A stretch of DNA of 57,797 nt from Silene noctiflora (lineage: Eukaryota > Streptophyta > Magnoliopsida > Caryophyllales > Caryophyllaceae). How positions within the stretch are numbered: the first letter of the stretch is position 1; each line of letters starts with the position of its first letter. The stretch spans positions 187,327 to 245,123 of the forward strand of contig VHZZ01000048.1 in NCBI GenBank assembly GCA_009801015.1. Direction: 5' to 3'. Positions 32,599 to 45,358 of this stretch are shown here, one piece after another. Position numbers and translations under genes: made by a program. The notes under the pieces were generated by a model. That model made no database searches. It was given only the letters and a program-made list of their open reading frames with translations, and was not told the DNA's origin.

Positions 32599-35500
32599 TT
32601 AAGCTGTAAACATTGCTTGTTCATCTAGCGGATGCCAAAACCTATTGAAAAACCATGTTGAATCTGCTTTAACAGCGAAACCATCTTGGTTACGGTGCCA
32701 GCTATAATAAGCATGTGTATGATTCTTGATGTCTAAGATGGCATGTCCATAGCTTGCTTCTCGAAAAGCTGAGTAGTCTGGTTGTGGTGAAGTCATGCTG
32801 CATATGAACATCGTCACTTGTTAGTGTTCGAAGAAAATGATTGGGTCCACCGGTTAGTACCGTCTTTTAGAGTTGCAAATCTTAATACTTTCTTTCATGG
32901 TTAAACAGGTATGGAGTTCTTACTTGGTTGCTAAACCTTCTATATTTCCTCCATCTCCAATTATAATGTAGACGGGTGCAGACTGGTCTACAACGGGTTT
33001 GCATTGTCCATTGATGATGTTGTACGCTATATTTGATACTCGTTTCTGATGAATAGCACAGTCAGATATATAAACAAACTCTTTCAGTGTAGATTTGTAG
33101 AATTGTAGGTAAATAGGGGATGATTAAACTTGATAACTTACAGATCTTTCATAGGCATGAACATGACCGGAAAAGACGATGTCAACTTTGTACTGAACAA
33201 ACCAAGGCTCAAACATCACCCTCATTGTCTCTCCTTCCATATAATGGTAATTGTAGCTGTTGTACCATGGGGAATGCACTAGAACAATTAGCCATGGTGT
33301 TTCGCTTCTGTTTACCTTCGGAAGCTCCTCCTCGAGCCAGTTGTACTGTGGAGTGTACTTACCTGAAAGTAGCAGATCAAGGAAACAAACTAAGGAACTA
33401 CTTTTGCGACAGTCACCTGAACGGAACTATAGCATAGATGAACTGAAATCAACAATAAGGCTCTCAAGTGTACCCGATAAACATGTCATTTTTAGGTCGG
33501 GAATTGATCGGGTTATTTCATGTATATTATGCTCTTTGAGTGTATGGCTTAGGTAGGATTAGGGTTCGGCTCTTGTGATACAGATATTTTGGGTTCATTT
33601 ACGGATCAATGGTTGTAGGGGTCTGAGTCTCTTCATTTCATATCGTGTCTATTCAGGTTTTTGTTATTTATTGCTCTGTATAAGGATAAACCTATGTACT
33701 TTAAATTAGCCATTTCGGGTTGGATCATTCTCAGCTCGAGTGGTTTCAGAAATTTCTCTAAGTCGGGCCAAGGAGAGAAGTGTGCGCTTTGCGCCTATAA
33801 ATCAGGAAATTCCCAATGAAATTATCTACAGAGTCGCATGGGAAATTATGATACCGAAGGGAATTGAACCCCAAATCTGAATGTCTTTACTAACTAGCCT
33901 AGTTAACAAGAGAATGGATTTACCATATGCCGAGTATGAAGATAAGACAATTATGTGAGCAGGGCCTCTCTTGATTGAGTACCAAAATGGAGCTGTGCTG
34001 CCTGATGATTTATAAGGTGTCGGATACCGATTCTTAAATGGCTTGAAAGGTTCTGTTTCACCCTGCAACAGCGTCAGGGATGATCAGTGACTTCGTAGTA
34101 ATCATAACATGATGCAAAAACAAGAGATGACAAAAGGAGAATCAAAACAAATAAAGGTGGAGAATTCCGCGTAAACTTTCAGGAAAAATACAAATTCAGA
34201 CTAGCAAAGACTCGCGCCTGGCATGGTAACTTACTAACCTTACCTCTGTGAAATATCGGAGATTATTCCCGAATGACCCATAAACTAAAAAGGAGAAATT
34301 TTTGCCTAAGAGTTGAGAGTTAGCAGAGTTGAGAGTTAGCAGAAGTTAAACTCGGTTAGAAATCTCACAATTTCTGGGGCAAAATCAATCTCATGGTTTC
34401 CAGTAGTCCAAATCCAAGGTTGGTATGCAGTACTTCTCTCAACGAACCTTCCCCATGAATCCCATCTCGTGTTATCGTGATTAGGGTAATTGTCTGCATA
34501 CGAAAGATCACCTACAAACAATACAGTTTGGCCTTTGATAGGATTTTGTTCATAATGCGTCAGTGTCGCGTTTGAATCAAAACTCTGTCCTAAATCCCCT
34601 GTAGAAAAGGCTCAATCCAGTTAGACTACTGAAACATATATAAGCATGAAAGTTGGTCCTTCCTGAGAAGTATTTAAGTAAAAGTAGGGATATTTAGAAG
34701 TATGGAAAGGTACCTATGAGACCGAAAGTGTAAGGAACATTAAGGCCTGGTTTCGGAGGAGTCTTAAACCAGAATGTCCTTGGACTTTGTCCAATCCCAA
34801 CTTCATAGTAATATTTGGTATCAAACTGTAGAACATAGCAAACACCAGAACATTACCATACACATCCTTAGTGCATTTAATGTGACTATCAGCTGGTATA
34901 CATGAAAGGGCTCGAATGCTCGATCAGTGGCGCAGGGAAAGGGGGACAAGAACGAGACATGGACGGAGAACTAACTTTGCTAACTTTCCTCAAATATAAG
35001 CCTTCCTAGAATAAAACGAAGTACTTGTATAAGTTTGTATCGTGGCTAGACTCCATCTTCGGTTCAATTTGGGCAAATCAGATTATTCTCGGAAAATATC
35101 ATCGTACAGAATTCTTACTACCGTCATTACACTAGTTCCTAAGCTATCACTAAAATAGATGATGACATAGATACAAAAACTTATATGAGACAGTTGCATG
35201 CATACAACGTTCCCATTTTATGTTACATTCCTCATTTCATGATAGGGATGACGGTTTGATTGTATGCATATAACGGTCTCAAAAGACTAACTACGACAGA
35301 AATCTGACCTCCAAATGCTTGATGGTACAGTGATGAATGAAGCCAGAAGTGTAATTATAGTACATGTACTTTGACATTTTGCCTTGAGCAGATTTCTTAT
35401 TATCTTTGTGGTTCTCTTTCCAATACATCACCTTATCTGAACCCGGCTCCTCCATTGTGACCCATGACACAATTATTGCTCTTCCTTCAGAATCTCCTTG

Positions 35501-36314
35501 TGTTATGTGAACCTTAACACACACGAGCGCGCGCGCACACACATCACAATCAGAAACTACATATCTCAGAAAATTAGCTCAAAACATGAGTGTTTATTTT
35601 GTTACTACTGCTCCCTTTACACCAAAAGAAAAAGTATTTTTTGTTCATGATTCGCCACAAAAATCTTACAAAAACACTTATAAAGACACTTCAATCGGGT
35701 TTTCAAATAAACATACTGCAATTGCTTTCATTCTCTTAAATAATCAAGGCATAACAAGAACTCCATGAATACAAATATGCTATCATTAGCTTGTGTATCA
35801 GAAATACCAAGAAAAAGACTTAAGGGAAGAAATAGAAATTATACCCAAGATTTTAAATTAATAAATGCATGTGGTTGAACTTGGTATTTTCCATTAACAT
35901 ATTGTTTTTTATACAAATCAATAATCAAGGCATACACAATGTTTATACCCCTTCGTTGAGTCATTTGTTTACTTTTTAAAACAAACGAATGGGACGGAGG
36001 AACTATTGTATCAAATTTCACCAATAAAAACATTAAAAGGGCAGTAATAAAAATCATTAAAAAAGCAAAAAAAGTTGAAATTTTAATGGAATTTAAGGAT
36101 GAGAAAAAACCTGCTGAGGTGCATTGTATCCAGAAGGAACTGAAAATACATCACTATCAAGAGGCATATCAATGGTTTTCTCAACTTTTCTGATAAAATT
36201 GCTTGTTTTTCCTCCATGACAAATTACTGTTTGATTCAAAACCAAACCCAGAAAAACATATACTATAAAATTATCAAAAATTGATTGTTTATGTGAAGTT
36301 ACAAACACAGCCAT
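32599..36314 (-). CDS. PAP: Secreted purple acid phosphatase
   Basis: Eight exons on the minus strand (36111-36314, 35309-35512, 34714-34825, 34369-34598, 33924-34062, 33142-33362, 32924-33045, 32599-32797) join in phase to 476 aa, normal for a high-molecular-weight plant PAP (PAP10/12/26 type). A hydrophobic stretch at residues about 16-32 is a signal peptide. All seven metal ligands are visible: D175 (GDLG), D204 and Y207 (GDLSYAD), N241 (GNHE), H326 (VHSPWY), H363 and H365 (GHVHAYER). These bind the Fe-Zn/Mn pair that hydrolyses phosphate esters in the cell wall, vacuole or soil. The C-terminus has [13 protein letters not shown] and FFNRFWHP, as in the family. The ATG at 36314 is preferred; the frame above it begins at a non-ATG codon. 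A role in phosphate supply is inferred from family. Confidence 0.95.
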
Positions 36315-36387
36315 TGTTGAAACAACCAAAATTAGAAAAATGAAAAAAAAGACGTTTTTTTTATTTTATGTTTGTAAGAGAGTTGTG

Positions 36388-36395
36388 TATTTATA
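36388..36395 (-). promoter_or_regulatory. TATA box of the purple acid phosphatase gene
   Basis: TATAAATA on the minus strand lies about 75 bases upstream of the ATG. No PHR1-type GNATATNC element was looked for exhaustively. Confidence 0.75.
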
Positions 36396-36399
36396 GAAC

Positions 36400-37404
36400 A
36401 TCTACACCATAAGTATCGGAAAATAGTCCCATGCATAAAAGAAGAGAGTTACAACAGGATGTGAACAAAATTTGGCAGAAAATCTTGAAAATTTAGTGTC
36501 TAAAGTTTGCTTGGTCTCTCTGATGATGACTGATAATTGAACTAGGGAGTGTATGTGTTATTAAAAGTGGCAGGACTACTCTGGTGTGTAGATTTTTTAG
36601 TTGGACTCGTTTAAAAGTATTGAACACGAATGCAGGTTCTTTTATGAAAAATATACACATTTCGGCTTAAAATAAGGAGTCCGAGTATTATATGATTGTT
36701 CGAATATTGAGTTCTGTGAGTCACGGACTCACGGGTACGCAAAAGAATATGAAAAGTTCGAGTAATAGACTCTCGTTACACTTTGTGTAGTCCAATTTGT
36801 ATTCTCTCAAACAAAAATGTTAGATTTTATTTTTACGAAAACCAAAAACCGTTGCAATATAAACTTAATTCTTTATTTTATTTTAAAAAAAATATACATG
36901 GTGAATAAGATATATAAATAGGAAAATTCAAATATGTGACCTGTTATCTATAAAATCTGTATTATTTTAATAATACTCGAATATTATTTTAATCTTGAGA
37001 AGGAGGGTAAAGAGTAAGCAAATGACACCGAATAAAATCGGGGAATTTCGAATATGATTTAGAGGTCACAGTCTCAAAGTCTTGTAGTGACATGCATGTT
37101 AGAACAAGAATGGGCTGAAGATGATAATTGGGGACTAGAGTTGACTTAAAAGTCGGCAGAAATGCAGAATCATTGGATCATTTTGGAAAGATGAGAAGAT
37201 TTGGGCGAATCATTGGCTTTTACTTGCTTTTCTTTTGGTCCTTTAATGCTTTTTCTAAAAAGGTTATTATACTTCCAGTTCCACCAATAAATGAGAGTTA
37301 CAAACTATGCAAACTACAAGACGTAAACTTGTGTACAGTGAGTTAGATGGTGTGGCTTGATTCTAGTCACAAGAGGTCCCGTCCATGAATTTGGAGAATC
37401 CCTT
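36400..37404. other. Intergenic upstream of the phosphatase, no gene seen
   Basis: Contains promoter-proximal sequence of the phosphatase on the left. No convincing coding frame, RNA gene or mobile element was recognised. Confidence 0.4.
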
Positions 37405-37570
37405 TTTTTTCGACAAGAAATAAGAAAGTAAATTTGGACCACACAAAATACACTACCCATTGCAATTAAATTTGGACCACACAAATCAACCAAAAAAGAA
37501 AATAAGGAAGAAAATCCGAATAATCCGAACAAGGAAATAAGGAAGAAAATGATGAATAGGAGGGGGAGTA
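37405..37570. mobile_element. Stowaway-like MITE, truncated
   Basis: Shares interior words with 26340-26529 (ACAAGAAATAAG, TTGGACCACACAAA, GAAGAAAAT) and ends AGGAGGGGGAGTA. The left end lacks a clear CTCCCTCC terminus. Confidence 0.55.
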
Positions 37571-37777
37571 TTTTTCTACCTTATAAAGTTGGAGAGATTC
37601 TTGGGTCTTCTAAGAGGATCGTATATCTTCACACAAATCGAGTCTACCAAATGGAATATTATTAAGGGAATAGGTGAAGGAGCACGGTTCTCTCGGAGGA
37701 CCCAAGAATTTTTCATAAACTTGTGTATGAAGGGTGGTCATAATTGCTTGATTGTTTCTCAATGTTGATTGCTCCTA

Positions 37778-37868
37778 CTCCCTTCGTCTCATTCATTTAT
37801 TTACCTTTTTTTGTTGTTTGTGGGAAGTATTTTAATCAAAGGTAAATAAATGATAGGGACAGAAGGAG
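37778..37868. mobile_element. Very short Stowaway-like element
   Basis: Ends CTCCCTTCGTCTCATTCATTTATTTACC and its inverted partner GGTAAATAAATGATAGGGACAGAAGGAG flank a core of about 30 bases, with TA on both sides. Confidence 0.8.
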
Positions 37869-38460
37869 TAGATATTATCGTGGTAAGTGAGTTAAAATGG
37901 GTTGGAGTGATTGAGTCGAGTCTAATGTGAATATGTAGTCTATATAAACAAAGGGAATGATGAGTTCAGGATGAGTAAGACGACATATGACTATGAAAAC
38001 TTGAGAAAATAACAGAAGCAAGAGATGTCGGATTCACCCTTGAAGGTTGGGTCCTTCTGCTTTGTTTTCGACTTTTCGTCGGTGAGAAAATAACTGCAAA
38101 GAGATAAATAAAGACATCTCTGTTATTCATATATCTCGTATGCTAAGACACTTCAGGTCCAACAATCCCAATTCATATATGATGACTTCCTAGAATTCCA
38201 CTGCAAACTTGCATGGGTATTTGAATTAAATTAATCTCTGAATGGCCTTATGCCCTTATCTTTGATGTTTCTTCCAGTTTCGATTTTATTTCCTTTTCTC
38301 ATGGTAAGCGAGTTGGTAACATGGTTGCTCTTGCTCATTGGGTAGGTACTAGGTAGATTGCCTCTCGCCGGCAGACTTCCCGCAAAGTATCCTTACTTAA
38401 GCAAGTCTTGATTTTCCATATGAATAAAATTTCCCCCTTTTTATTTCGAAAGACTTGCAC
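37869..38460. other. Intergenic, no gene seen
   Basis: Mixed-composition sequence without recognised features. A phrase TCATGGTAAGCGAGTTGGTAACATGG near 38298 resembles a tRNA A box of a SINE, but no B box follows. Confidence 0.35.
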
Positions 38461-41400
38461 AGGAATTTATATAAACCAAAGCAAGATCGCACACAGAGTG
38501 GAGATAGAAGTGCTTCTACGTACCCCATGAAGGAAGCAAAACCATTTCGTCAAATACAGCAGACGACTCCGAGTGGACCAAGCTGCAATACAAAAAACCA
38601 GGAATGTCCTTAGGCTTTCATTCGAAAAAAAATATACATGTATATCAGACAAAAAATTCAGTAATAGTTAAGGTCTTTTGCCTTTTGTTAATATATGTCC
38701 TCTCTTCCTTCAAAAGTTCAAATACAAATGCCCCATAATTTCAAAATGCCTTCTACAGAAACAGTGGGACCAGAGCATTTGGAATTGAAGAGATGGGGCA
38801 CAACTTTACCCATGGACTTATTCTCGAGCATGAGTTATTCGATTATTCGACAGCAATAGTGGCTACTGGATTTTGCAATGCAGCGCAAATTTTTTATTGC
38901 TAATCTGAACTAAGGAGTATCTCAATGCCTATAAGCAAAGATATGAAGCAGTAGTAGAAGCAGCTCCGAGTACAAATTCTATGGTATGTATGAGCTGATT
39001 GAACAGCACATGATTAAATTCAAATTCCTCATGCTCAGCATGAGAACCATGACTTGCTTCTATTAAAAGATTTGTCTTTACCTTAAAGTGGAATGTTGTA
39101 TGTATGTCTTACTTGGCGCCTCTCATTAAAGACCAAATTTAAATAATAGCGCTAAGAAATGCTATGATTCTAAAAAATTATTAGATTGAGGGACAAATGC
39201 CCTCATAAACTTACTCTCTAGTGCTGGTATTGTAGAATAAAGCGGTTTGGGAGCAGCATCCAAGGGCACAGACACAAGTGCAAGTAGCAACAGTACTATC
39301 TGTAACACGCGAAGAAGCTAGACGCAGTCAAAGCATGGACACTTAAGTGGTAAATACGGTAAATATATTTCTCAGATATCAATTTAAGAGCAAGGAGGAG
39401 GAAAATGGGAAAATGGAACGACCTGGACCATCTTCTGACCGCGGAAAAGCCGGTTTTCAGCAGTTCATCAGTAGGGGTCAACATGTAGGTCACAATTATA
39501 ATTGCGGATTAGGTTGGAACCTGTAGCAAATAAAAACAATCAATAAATAATAAGAGAACAGTAACAAAAAATTGAGAGAAAAAATATAGAAAAATTTAGA
39601 ACATCCGACAACAGCAACTAGAAGTTTTACATTTGAAATATCCTGGTCAGAAATTTGAAAGAAGATGGCAACAATCTCATACACACCATCAATCTACGCA
39701 ACTTCCGAAGAACTTGGCATCAAAAAGCTCAAGATGATCCCAAGTTCATTTGAGTAACCCGAGAAGGAATGACATTTTCATCTTTAAAGAGCTAAGAAAA
39801 GGCAATTCACTTTCAGAACCATGCAAATACTGGACTACGGCAAAAGGGTATGCATCCCTTACTTCAACCAAGCAGTCGGTTGTTGCGTCCCTGCAATGAG
39901 TTACAACTGGTCAATGATACGAACACAAAACTAAAGAAACATTGTGTTCAAAAGTCTTGTCCATTCTTGCATGAAAGATCACGACATTCATATACTGACT
40001 GACCGAACAACAGAAAGGGACCGAGAAAAACTCATTATAGATTCAGCCAGTGTAAATTGAAAAAATTGCCATCATCAAAATGACATATCAACCAACAAAC
40101 ATCATATGCATGATATCTCCCAGTTTCTGTAACAAAAAAACCATGAAAATTTGAGTCAGGCTTTTAACAAGGGTAACTGAATCACCTTAGCAAATGGACC
40201 TCCAAAAATGACCTAAAATTCGGGAAAGCAAGCCACTTTTAAGACTCCGGTGGAAGGAGAGATTTGGGTCCATGTAACATCTTACAGGTGAAGAAGGGTC
40301 TCAACTCTCAACCCATTGCTATTACAGTCCTAAGATGTCTCTGTATCAGTTCAAAATGATAGTCACATAGTCGCATAGGGTGGTTCTGGAAGGCCAACAG
40401 GGAAGACTATAATACACGCTTGGGATGCATAATGGGCCACGCGGCCGTAAAAAACATCGTTAGCAACCATCTTTGGGTTCACATTGGCTGTAGAGATGAC
40501 AATTTATGCATAATAAAACAATAAAGTGGTATAAGAAGCCATCTACGAATCCTCTAAAGGTATGGCAGATTGGCAGGAGTGTGCCTAGACACCACTACTC
40601 GGCTAGATTGGACACTCGTATACCATAAAAAACCTCCTAGGGTTACTATGAAATGGTGGGTACCACCACAACTCAATATAACACAGTCGTCTGAGTTTAG
40701 GGCTACATAATTCACTCCTGAAACGACTTTTTAGGTCACCGTGGCAGAATTGATTGAAAATTGTCGTAGAGGATCCTAAGGGCATGTGATGAAGTTATAG
40801 ACCCATTTGAGCCCACATGATGTGAGACCTACGCCAAAGAATATGCACTGAAGCATCTAACTGAATGTGTCCCGATTGCGCAGTTAAAGGCAGTGAACAG
40901 TTTTATGGATGGTTCTATGCTCAAAACATAAGATCAAATATGTTTTACAATGCAAAACAATGGTCTATGATTTGCAGACCCACGAAAAGCTTCACTTAAT
41001 TGACGAGTAATGGACAGCTTCACAGTTTCAGCCTTCAGGCATGAATTTCAGCACCGAAACAGGACCATTCCTAAGTCTTTGTAAGTCTCAATTCTCAAAT
41101 CAAGGAATCCAAGTTAGATATCCACACATGACACACCCATTTTGGACTGTGTTAAGACTGCTTTCATGTTATAAGGTCCAGTTAAATAGAGTATAGGTTG
41201 AATCCCCAAACAAACATATGTCTCCCATTCCGATTCCAAAATTTCTGGAGCCTAACATTAAATACTCCAAGTTAGTTTCCCATACACACCCGATTCTCTT
41301 GATTCCAACATGTTTTGGACCTCAGTGTGAACTTAAATTCAAAGTCGGTGGTGGTCTGGTGGTGACTAGTATTATATCCTTTCAATTATGGTTTTCCCAG

Positions 41401-42758
41401 ACAACCTCCGAAACTATATGTTTGAATATATTGAGGTTGTAAACATCAACTCATAATGAAGGGATTTCCCCTTCGAGTTCTTGCCTAGTTGCCTAGGTGA
41501 ATTCTATACCATTGTGAGTAACTATTACACTCATTTTCTTAGTTATTTTGTAACTTAATAAAATTTAAAATATTCGCGTGACTTCGTGTTCTTTTAATAC
41601 TATTAAGCTCGCCACTTATATTACATTGAAGAGAGACCATATCTCGTTCCCGCATGGCTCTACACTTGCCGTGGTGATGAACAGTATGGACAATTGGTTC
41701 CGTCACAACTCACAACCAATTTGAACAACTAACTCCCTTCCTTCCCTTCTACACACTCTATCTACCCACTCAATCAAAAGAAGCACTGTCAGCAGCACAA
41801 TCATAAACAAAGTTTGATTTACATATCAACATATGAATAAAAATAGCTAGACACTCCCACTTTTGCTTGGCTTACACTTGCTGATACAAAAAAACCTCCA
41901 ATATTCTCCATAGAAATCAAAAAAGAGATACGACTCTCCAATTTACAATTGGAAAAATAGCTATTTGAACTATGAAGCAGTAAGCACGCAAATTCGGACT
42001 TGAAATCCTATGCTAAACTCCAACACCATAACAAACTACCTCGCTACCAAACTGTGCCAGCAATAGCACCAAAACTAACACATTCCTCTTTCTCGCCTAA
42101 CAAACTACCTCGCTACCAAACTGAACTACGAAAGCTAGCTACTAGGAAAGACACAATGTAAGCAAAATCATTGCTGTGTAACGATTTAACTCAACTCCGA
42201 TAAATTCAGTATCATTTACCGATCATTACACTAGTATTCATAACATGCAATCGATTGCTGTACCAAAACAACAATCTAACTCAACAAATCTTACATAAAA
42301 CCTAACTAATCAAATTTTATCACACAATCTACTGTCAAATCATCAACCCAGGCAAACACACATTAAAATTCTTGTATCATTTCGCGATTATCCACACACG
42401 CATTCATAGTATACAGTTGATTACTTCACTAAAACAATTTAACTCAAGGAAAAACGTCAATTATCATACAATCATGCATTATCAAATCAAATTATTAAAA
42501 CGAAGAACAAAAAATCTCAAACAAATTGATTACGAAATTCGATCAATGCTGAACAATCAATAACGAAAATTCGCTTGTTAAACAATTCATAATCAAATAT
42601 AAGAACAAAAAAAAACACTCGAATTATCAAAGAAAATCAACAAACTTGAAGATTGAAGAATTTAGAAAGAAATGGAGAAGAGAAGAGAGGTACATACATC
42701 GTTGAATTGAATTACGAGACGGAGAGACGATGAATTGGAGCTTTGGAAGTAAATGCAT
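38461..42758 (-). other. Possible minus-strand transcription unit
   Basis: Several segments look like exons on the minus strand, each behind a good acceptor: 42694-42758 (first exon with ATG), 39746-39890 after CTCATTGCAG, 39420-39520 after TTTGCTACAG, and 38525-38590 after TTGTATTGCAG and before GTACGT. Joining the first two gives a 69-aa frame (starting MHLLPKLQFIVSPSRNSIQR, then [20 protein letters not shown]) that stops at 39746, if the donor GTACCT at 42693 is used. The better donor GTATGT at 42697 would close the frame. The family is not recognised. It may be a small protein gene with long 3' untranslated exons, a non-coding RNA, or chance. Confidence 0.25.
40555..40790. repeat. Dispersed repeat-like segment
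   Basis: ATGGCAGATTGGCAG near 40562 recurs at 1334-1348, and the surrounding sequence is of different composition from its flanks. The class is unknown. Confidence 0.3.
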
Positions 42759-42779
42759 TGTTGCCGCCATTATTGGTGT

Positions 42780-43060
42780 TTGAGCACCTCGAAGACACTT
42801 CACACTTGGGTCAGTTGGGCCGCTCGGGTGGTCATTTCGGGTAAGGTCACTTCGAGTTGGGTCATTTTATTTTGGGCCGCTACGATCATTTCAGTCTATT
42901 CGGTAACTTTGAGTTTGTTATTCAGGTCGGGTTATTTTTTGGATTCGATTAGATTGAGTCTTTTAGGTGAAGTGGTCATTTTAGAGTCTCAATTCAGGTT
43001 TATCGGATCAAATCAGGTCATACATCGGATCACTTTTGCTAGCTCTATAGTTAAGAATAT
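42780..43060. repeat. Degenerate GGGTCATTTCGGGT-type repeat
   Basis: Repeated words (GGTCATTTCGGGT, GGTCACTTCGAG, GGGTCATTTTATTTTGGG) form a low-complexity tract. The same style occurs in reverse at 55660-55870. Confidence 0.5.
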
Positions 43061-43164
43061 CATATTTTATTCTATCCTCGTTGATGTATATAAATTAATG
43101 AAAAAAAAAATATACAAAACGATGTATTAATTAATGCTCTTAATATGTTTTTGTAGTTTATGTA

Positions 43165-43510
43165 TAAAAGCTTTAGGGGTTTTTGGTAAACTGTATATTG
43201 ACCGATTTTTAGCATATTTAAGGGTTTTAATATGTTTGACCAATTAATATGCTAAATATTTGTGATCAATAGTTGTTCTACGATATGTTGTCTACCCTAG
43301 TATATTAGTTAGCATATTTTAAATTAGTAAATTGTATTCCATTTAACCTAAAAAAAAAAAAAAAAGCTAACAATCTATTAATCTTAATCTACTAATTATC
43401 AAACACTTCAATTATAATATGTTGATCAAACCTTCCAATCAAATCCGCAATCCATAATCTGTTTTTCAATATGCTTATGCTGGAATTAATCCGTTGATTA
43501 CTAAACATAG
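43165..43510 (+). mobile_element. MITE of the GTTTTTGGTAAAC type
   Basis: Starts AGGGGTTTTTGGTAAACTGTATATTGACCG and has the same internal order as 15656-15480 read in reverse. The right end near TTGATTACTAAACATAGC is its imperfect inverted partner. No coding region. Confidence 0.55.
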
Positions 43511-43589
43511 CATTAAGCTAGAGTGTCCTTTAATCTTTTACCAGTTACTTTATTTATTGATAAGAATGCTTTTTGATCTTCTATACGAG

Positions 43590-43835
43590 TAATTCTCTCT
43601 CCATCCCAGTCAATAATTTAAAATTGTTTTAAACACAATTATTAAGGTAAAGAAAGATCAATGAGTTTATAATTATTAAAAAATCGAAAACAAATTGAAA
43701 TAAAGAGGAAATCTGATGTTCCTTACCCACCTAGGTTGGTTTATTTACAAGAAAAGGAGAATGACGACTATTGACTGATCATACACGTGATACACCTTAA
43801 ATAGGAAAATGTAAACTATTGAACAGGACGAAGTA
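43590..43835. mobile_element. Degenerate Stowaway-like MITE
   Basis: Starts CTCTCCATCCCAGTCAATAATTTA and ends TAAACTATTGAACAGGACGAAG. Ends pair imperfectly. Confidence 0.5.
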
Positions 43836-43852
43836 TTGTGTTATTAGTTATA

Positions 43853-44290
43853 CTAGTGTAGATCCCGTTCTAAAGCACAGTATTTTTTAGATTTTTTTTA
43901 TATAGATCGAAATGTATTCCGGGTACTTTTAATTGAATGTTAAAATCTACTAAATATAATAAGGGTTTTTCAAACTTGGATTCATAATTATATTGATCGA
44001 GACGTATCCCGGGTACTTTTTACTCTGACTTTATCTTTTAATAATATTAAAAGCAATTCCTATCTTTTTCTACCTTGGTCTTTTTGTGTATAATGAAAAT
44101 GTAGAAATTTCATTGGAACTGGTTGAATATATTTTATTTGTGATGATGTTTTTTTTATCGAAAATCCTTATTTTAAGTATATATCCTAATTTATATAAAG
44201 TGTCATGTGCCAAATTAAAATAAGCTAAGGTTGTTACTTGTCATGTCGTGTCAAGTTATTCNTTACGGTAATAATTATTTTCATTATTGA
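43853..44290 (-). mobile_element. Helitron end, 5' boundary not found
   Basis: Minus strand ends with a hairpin-like CTGTGCTTTAGAACGGGATC and ACACTAG followed by T. It shares GTGTCAAGTTATTC and TTACGGTAATAATTATTT with 124-572. One n near 44262. Confidence 0.5.
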
Positions 44291-44754
44291 AAAATTTAGT
44301 AATTTATAGTTTATAATTTAATACCAATTTTATTTTATTATAATGAAAAAATCATAATTGTTGTTGACCCTTTTATCTACGGTTATTGTATTCATTCTCG
44401 TAATACGTCTTTACTTAATGCAATACATTTTTTACCGTTTTACTCTTCTCATTTGTATCCGTCGATATAAAGTATTGCACAAAAGGAGGAAAAAAAATCT
44501 TAAGCAAGCTGTTCAACCAAGTGCTTCATTTATTTCTTTCAACCAAGTGCAAAATCTTGAATAGTGAAAACTGTAGAATACTTGAATAGTTTGATGCAAT
44601 TTTCTGTTTATTTATCAGCTTTTTTGTATATGTGTTGAATTGTGAATCGATCATTCGTGTAAGAGACACAGAAACGAGGACCATGTTTTAAGCCACTTTG
44701 TTGTTTTAAAGTAACATGTTCCAAAATAGTGGAAATAAATTAAAGACATGATAC
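44291..44754. other. Intergenic, no gene seen
   Basis: AT-rich. An open frame at 44358-44564 (68 aa) has a hydrophobic start and basic end but no recognisable family and no support. Confidence 0.4.
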
Positions 44755-44756
44755 AT

Positions 44757-45358
44757 TATCTTTAAAGTATTAATACAATAAACATTGTTTAAACTCGCTA
44801 AATGTTTTAACGGTTATAACTTATATGAATTATTTCGGCTTATCAAATGCGCACCTAAAGGAGAAGGGATGAGTCTCGGGTGGAGGTAACTCATCCCTTC
44901 GTTAAGACGGTCGTGTGAATGTCGTAGGGGATAACTGAATTTCGGGTAAAGGAAATAATATACGATCTGGACTAATTAAGGATCGAGTACGTTGGAGCAA
45001 GTTGACGATCATTGAAAGATTTGACCTTTTTGTGAAGGTGGAAAATTAATTATCACAATATCTTAAAAGTATTAATACAATAAACATTGCTTAAACTCGC
45101 TAAATGTTTTAACGGTTATAACTTATATGAATTATTCCGGCTTATCAAATGCGCACCTAAAGGAGAAGGGATGAGTCTCGGGTGGAGGTAACTCATCCCT
45201 TCGTTAAGACGGTCGTGTGAATGTCGTAGGGGATAACTGAATTTCGGGTAAAGGAAATAATATACGATCTGGACTAATTAAGGATCGAGTACGTTGGAGC
45301 AAGTTGACGATCATTGAAAGATTTGACCTTTTTGTGAAGGTGGAAAATTAGTTATCAG
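44757..45358. repeat. Tandem duplication, 302-bp unit
   Basis: Copy 1 starts near 44757 and copy 2 near 45059; they differ at only a handful of positions (for example TTATTTCGGC versus TTATTCCGGC). Each contains an inverted pair GGGATGAGTC...AACTCATCCC that could form a hairpin. No open frame spans a copy. Confidence 0.95.

Noticed and set aside
44820..45330. Possible microRNA precursor in the 302-bp repeat
   Set aside because: The GGGATGAG/CTCATCCC hairpin is short (about 8-10 pairs), below what a plant precursor needs.
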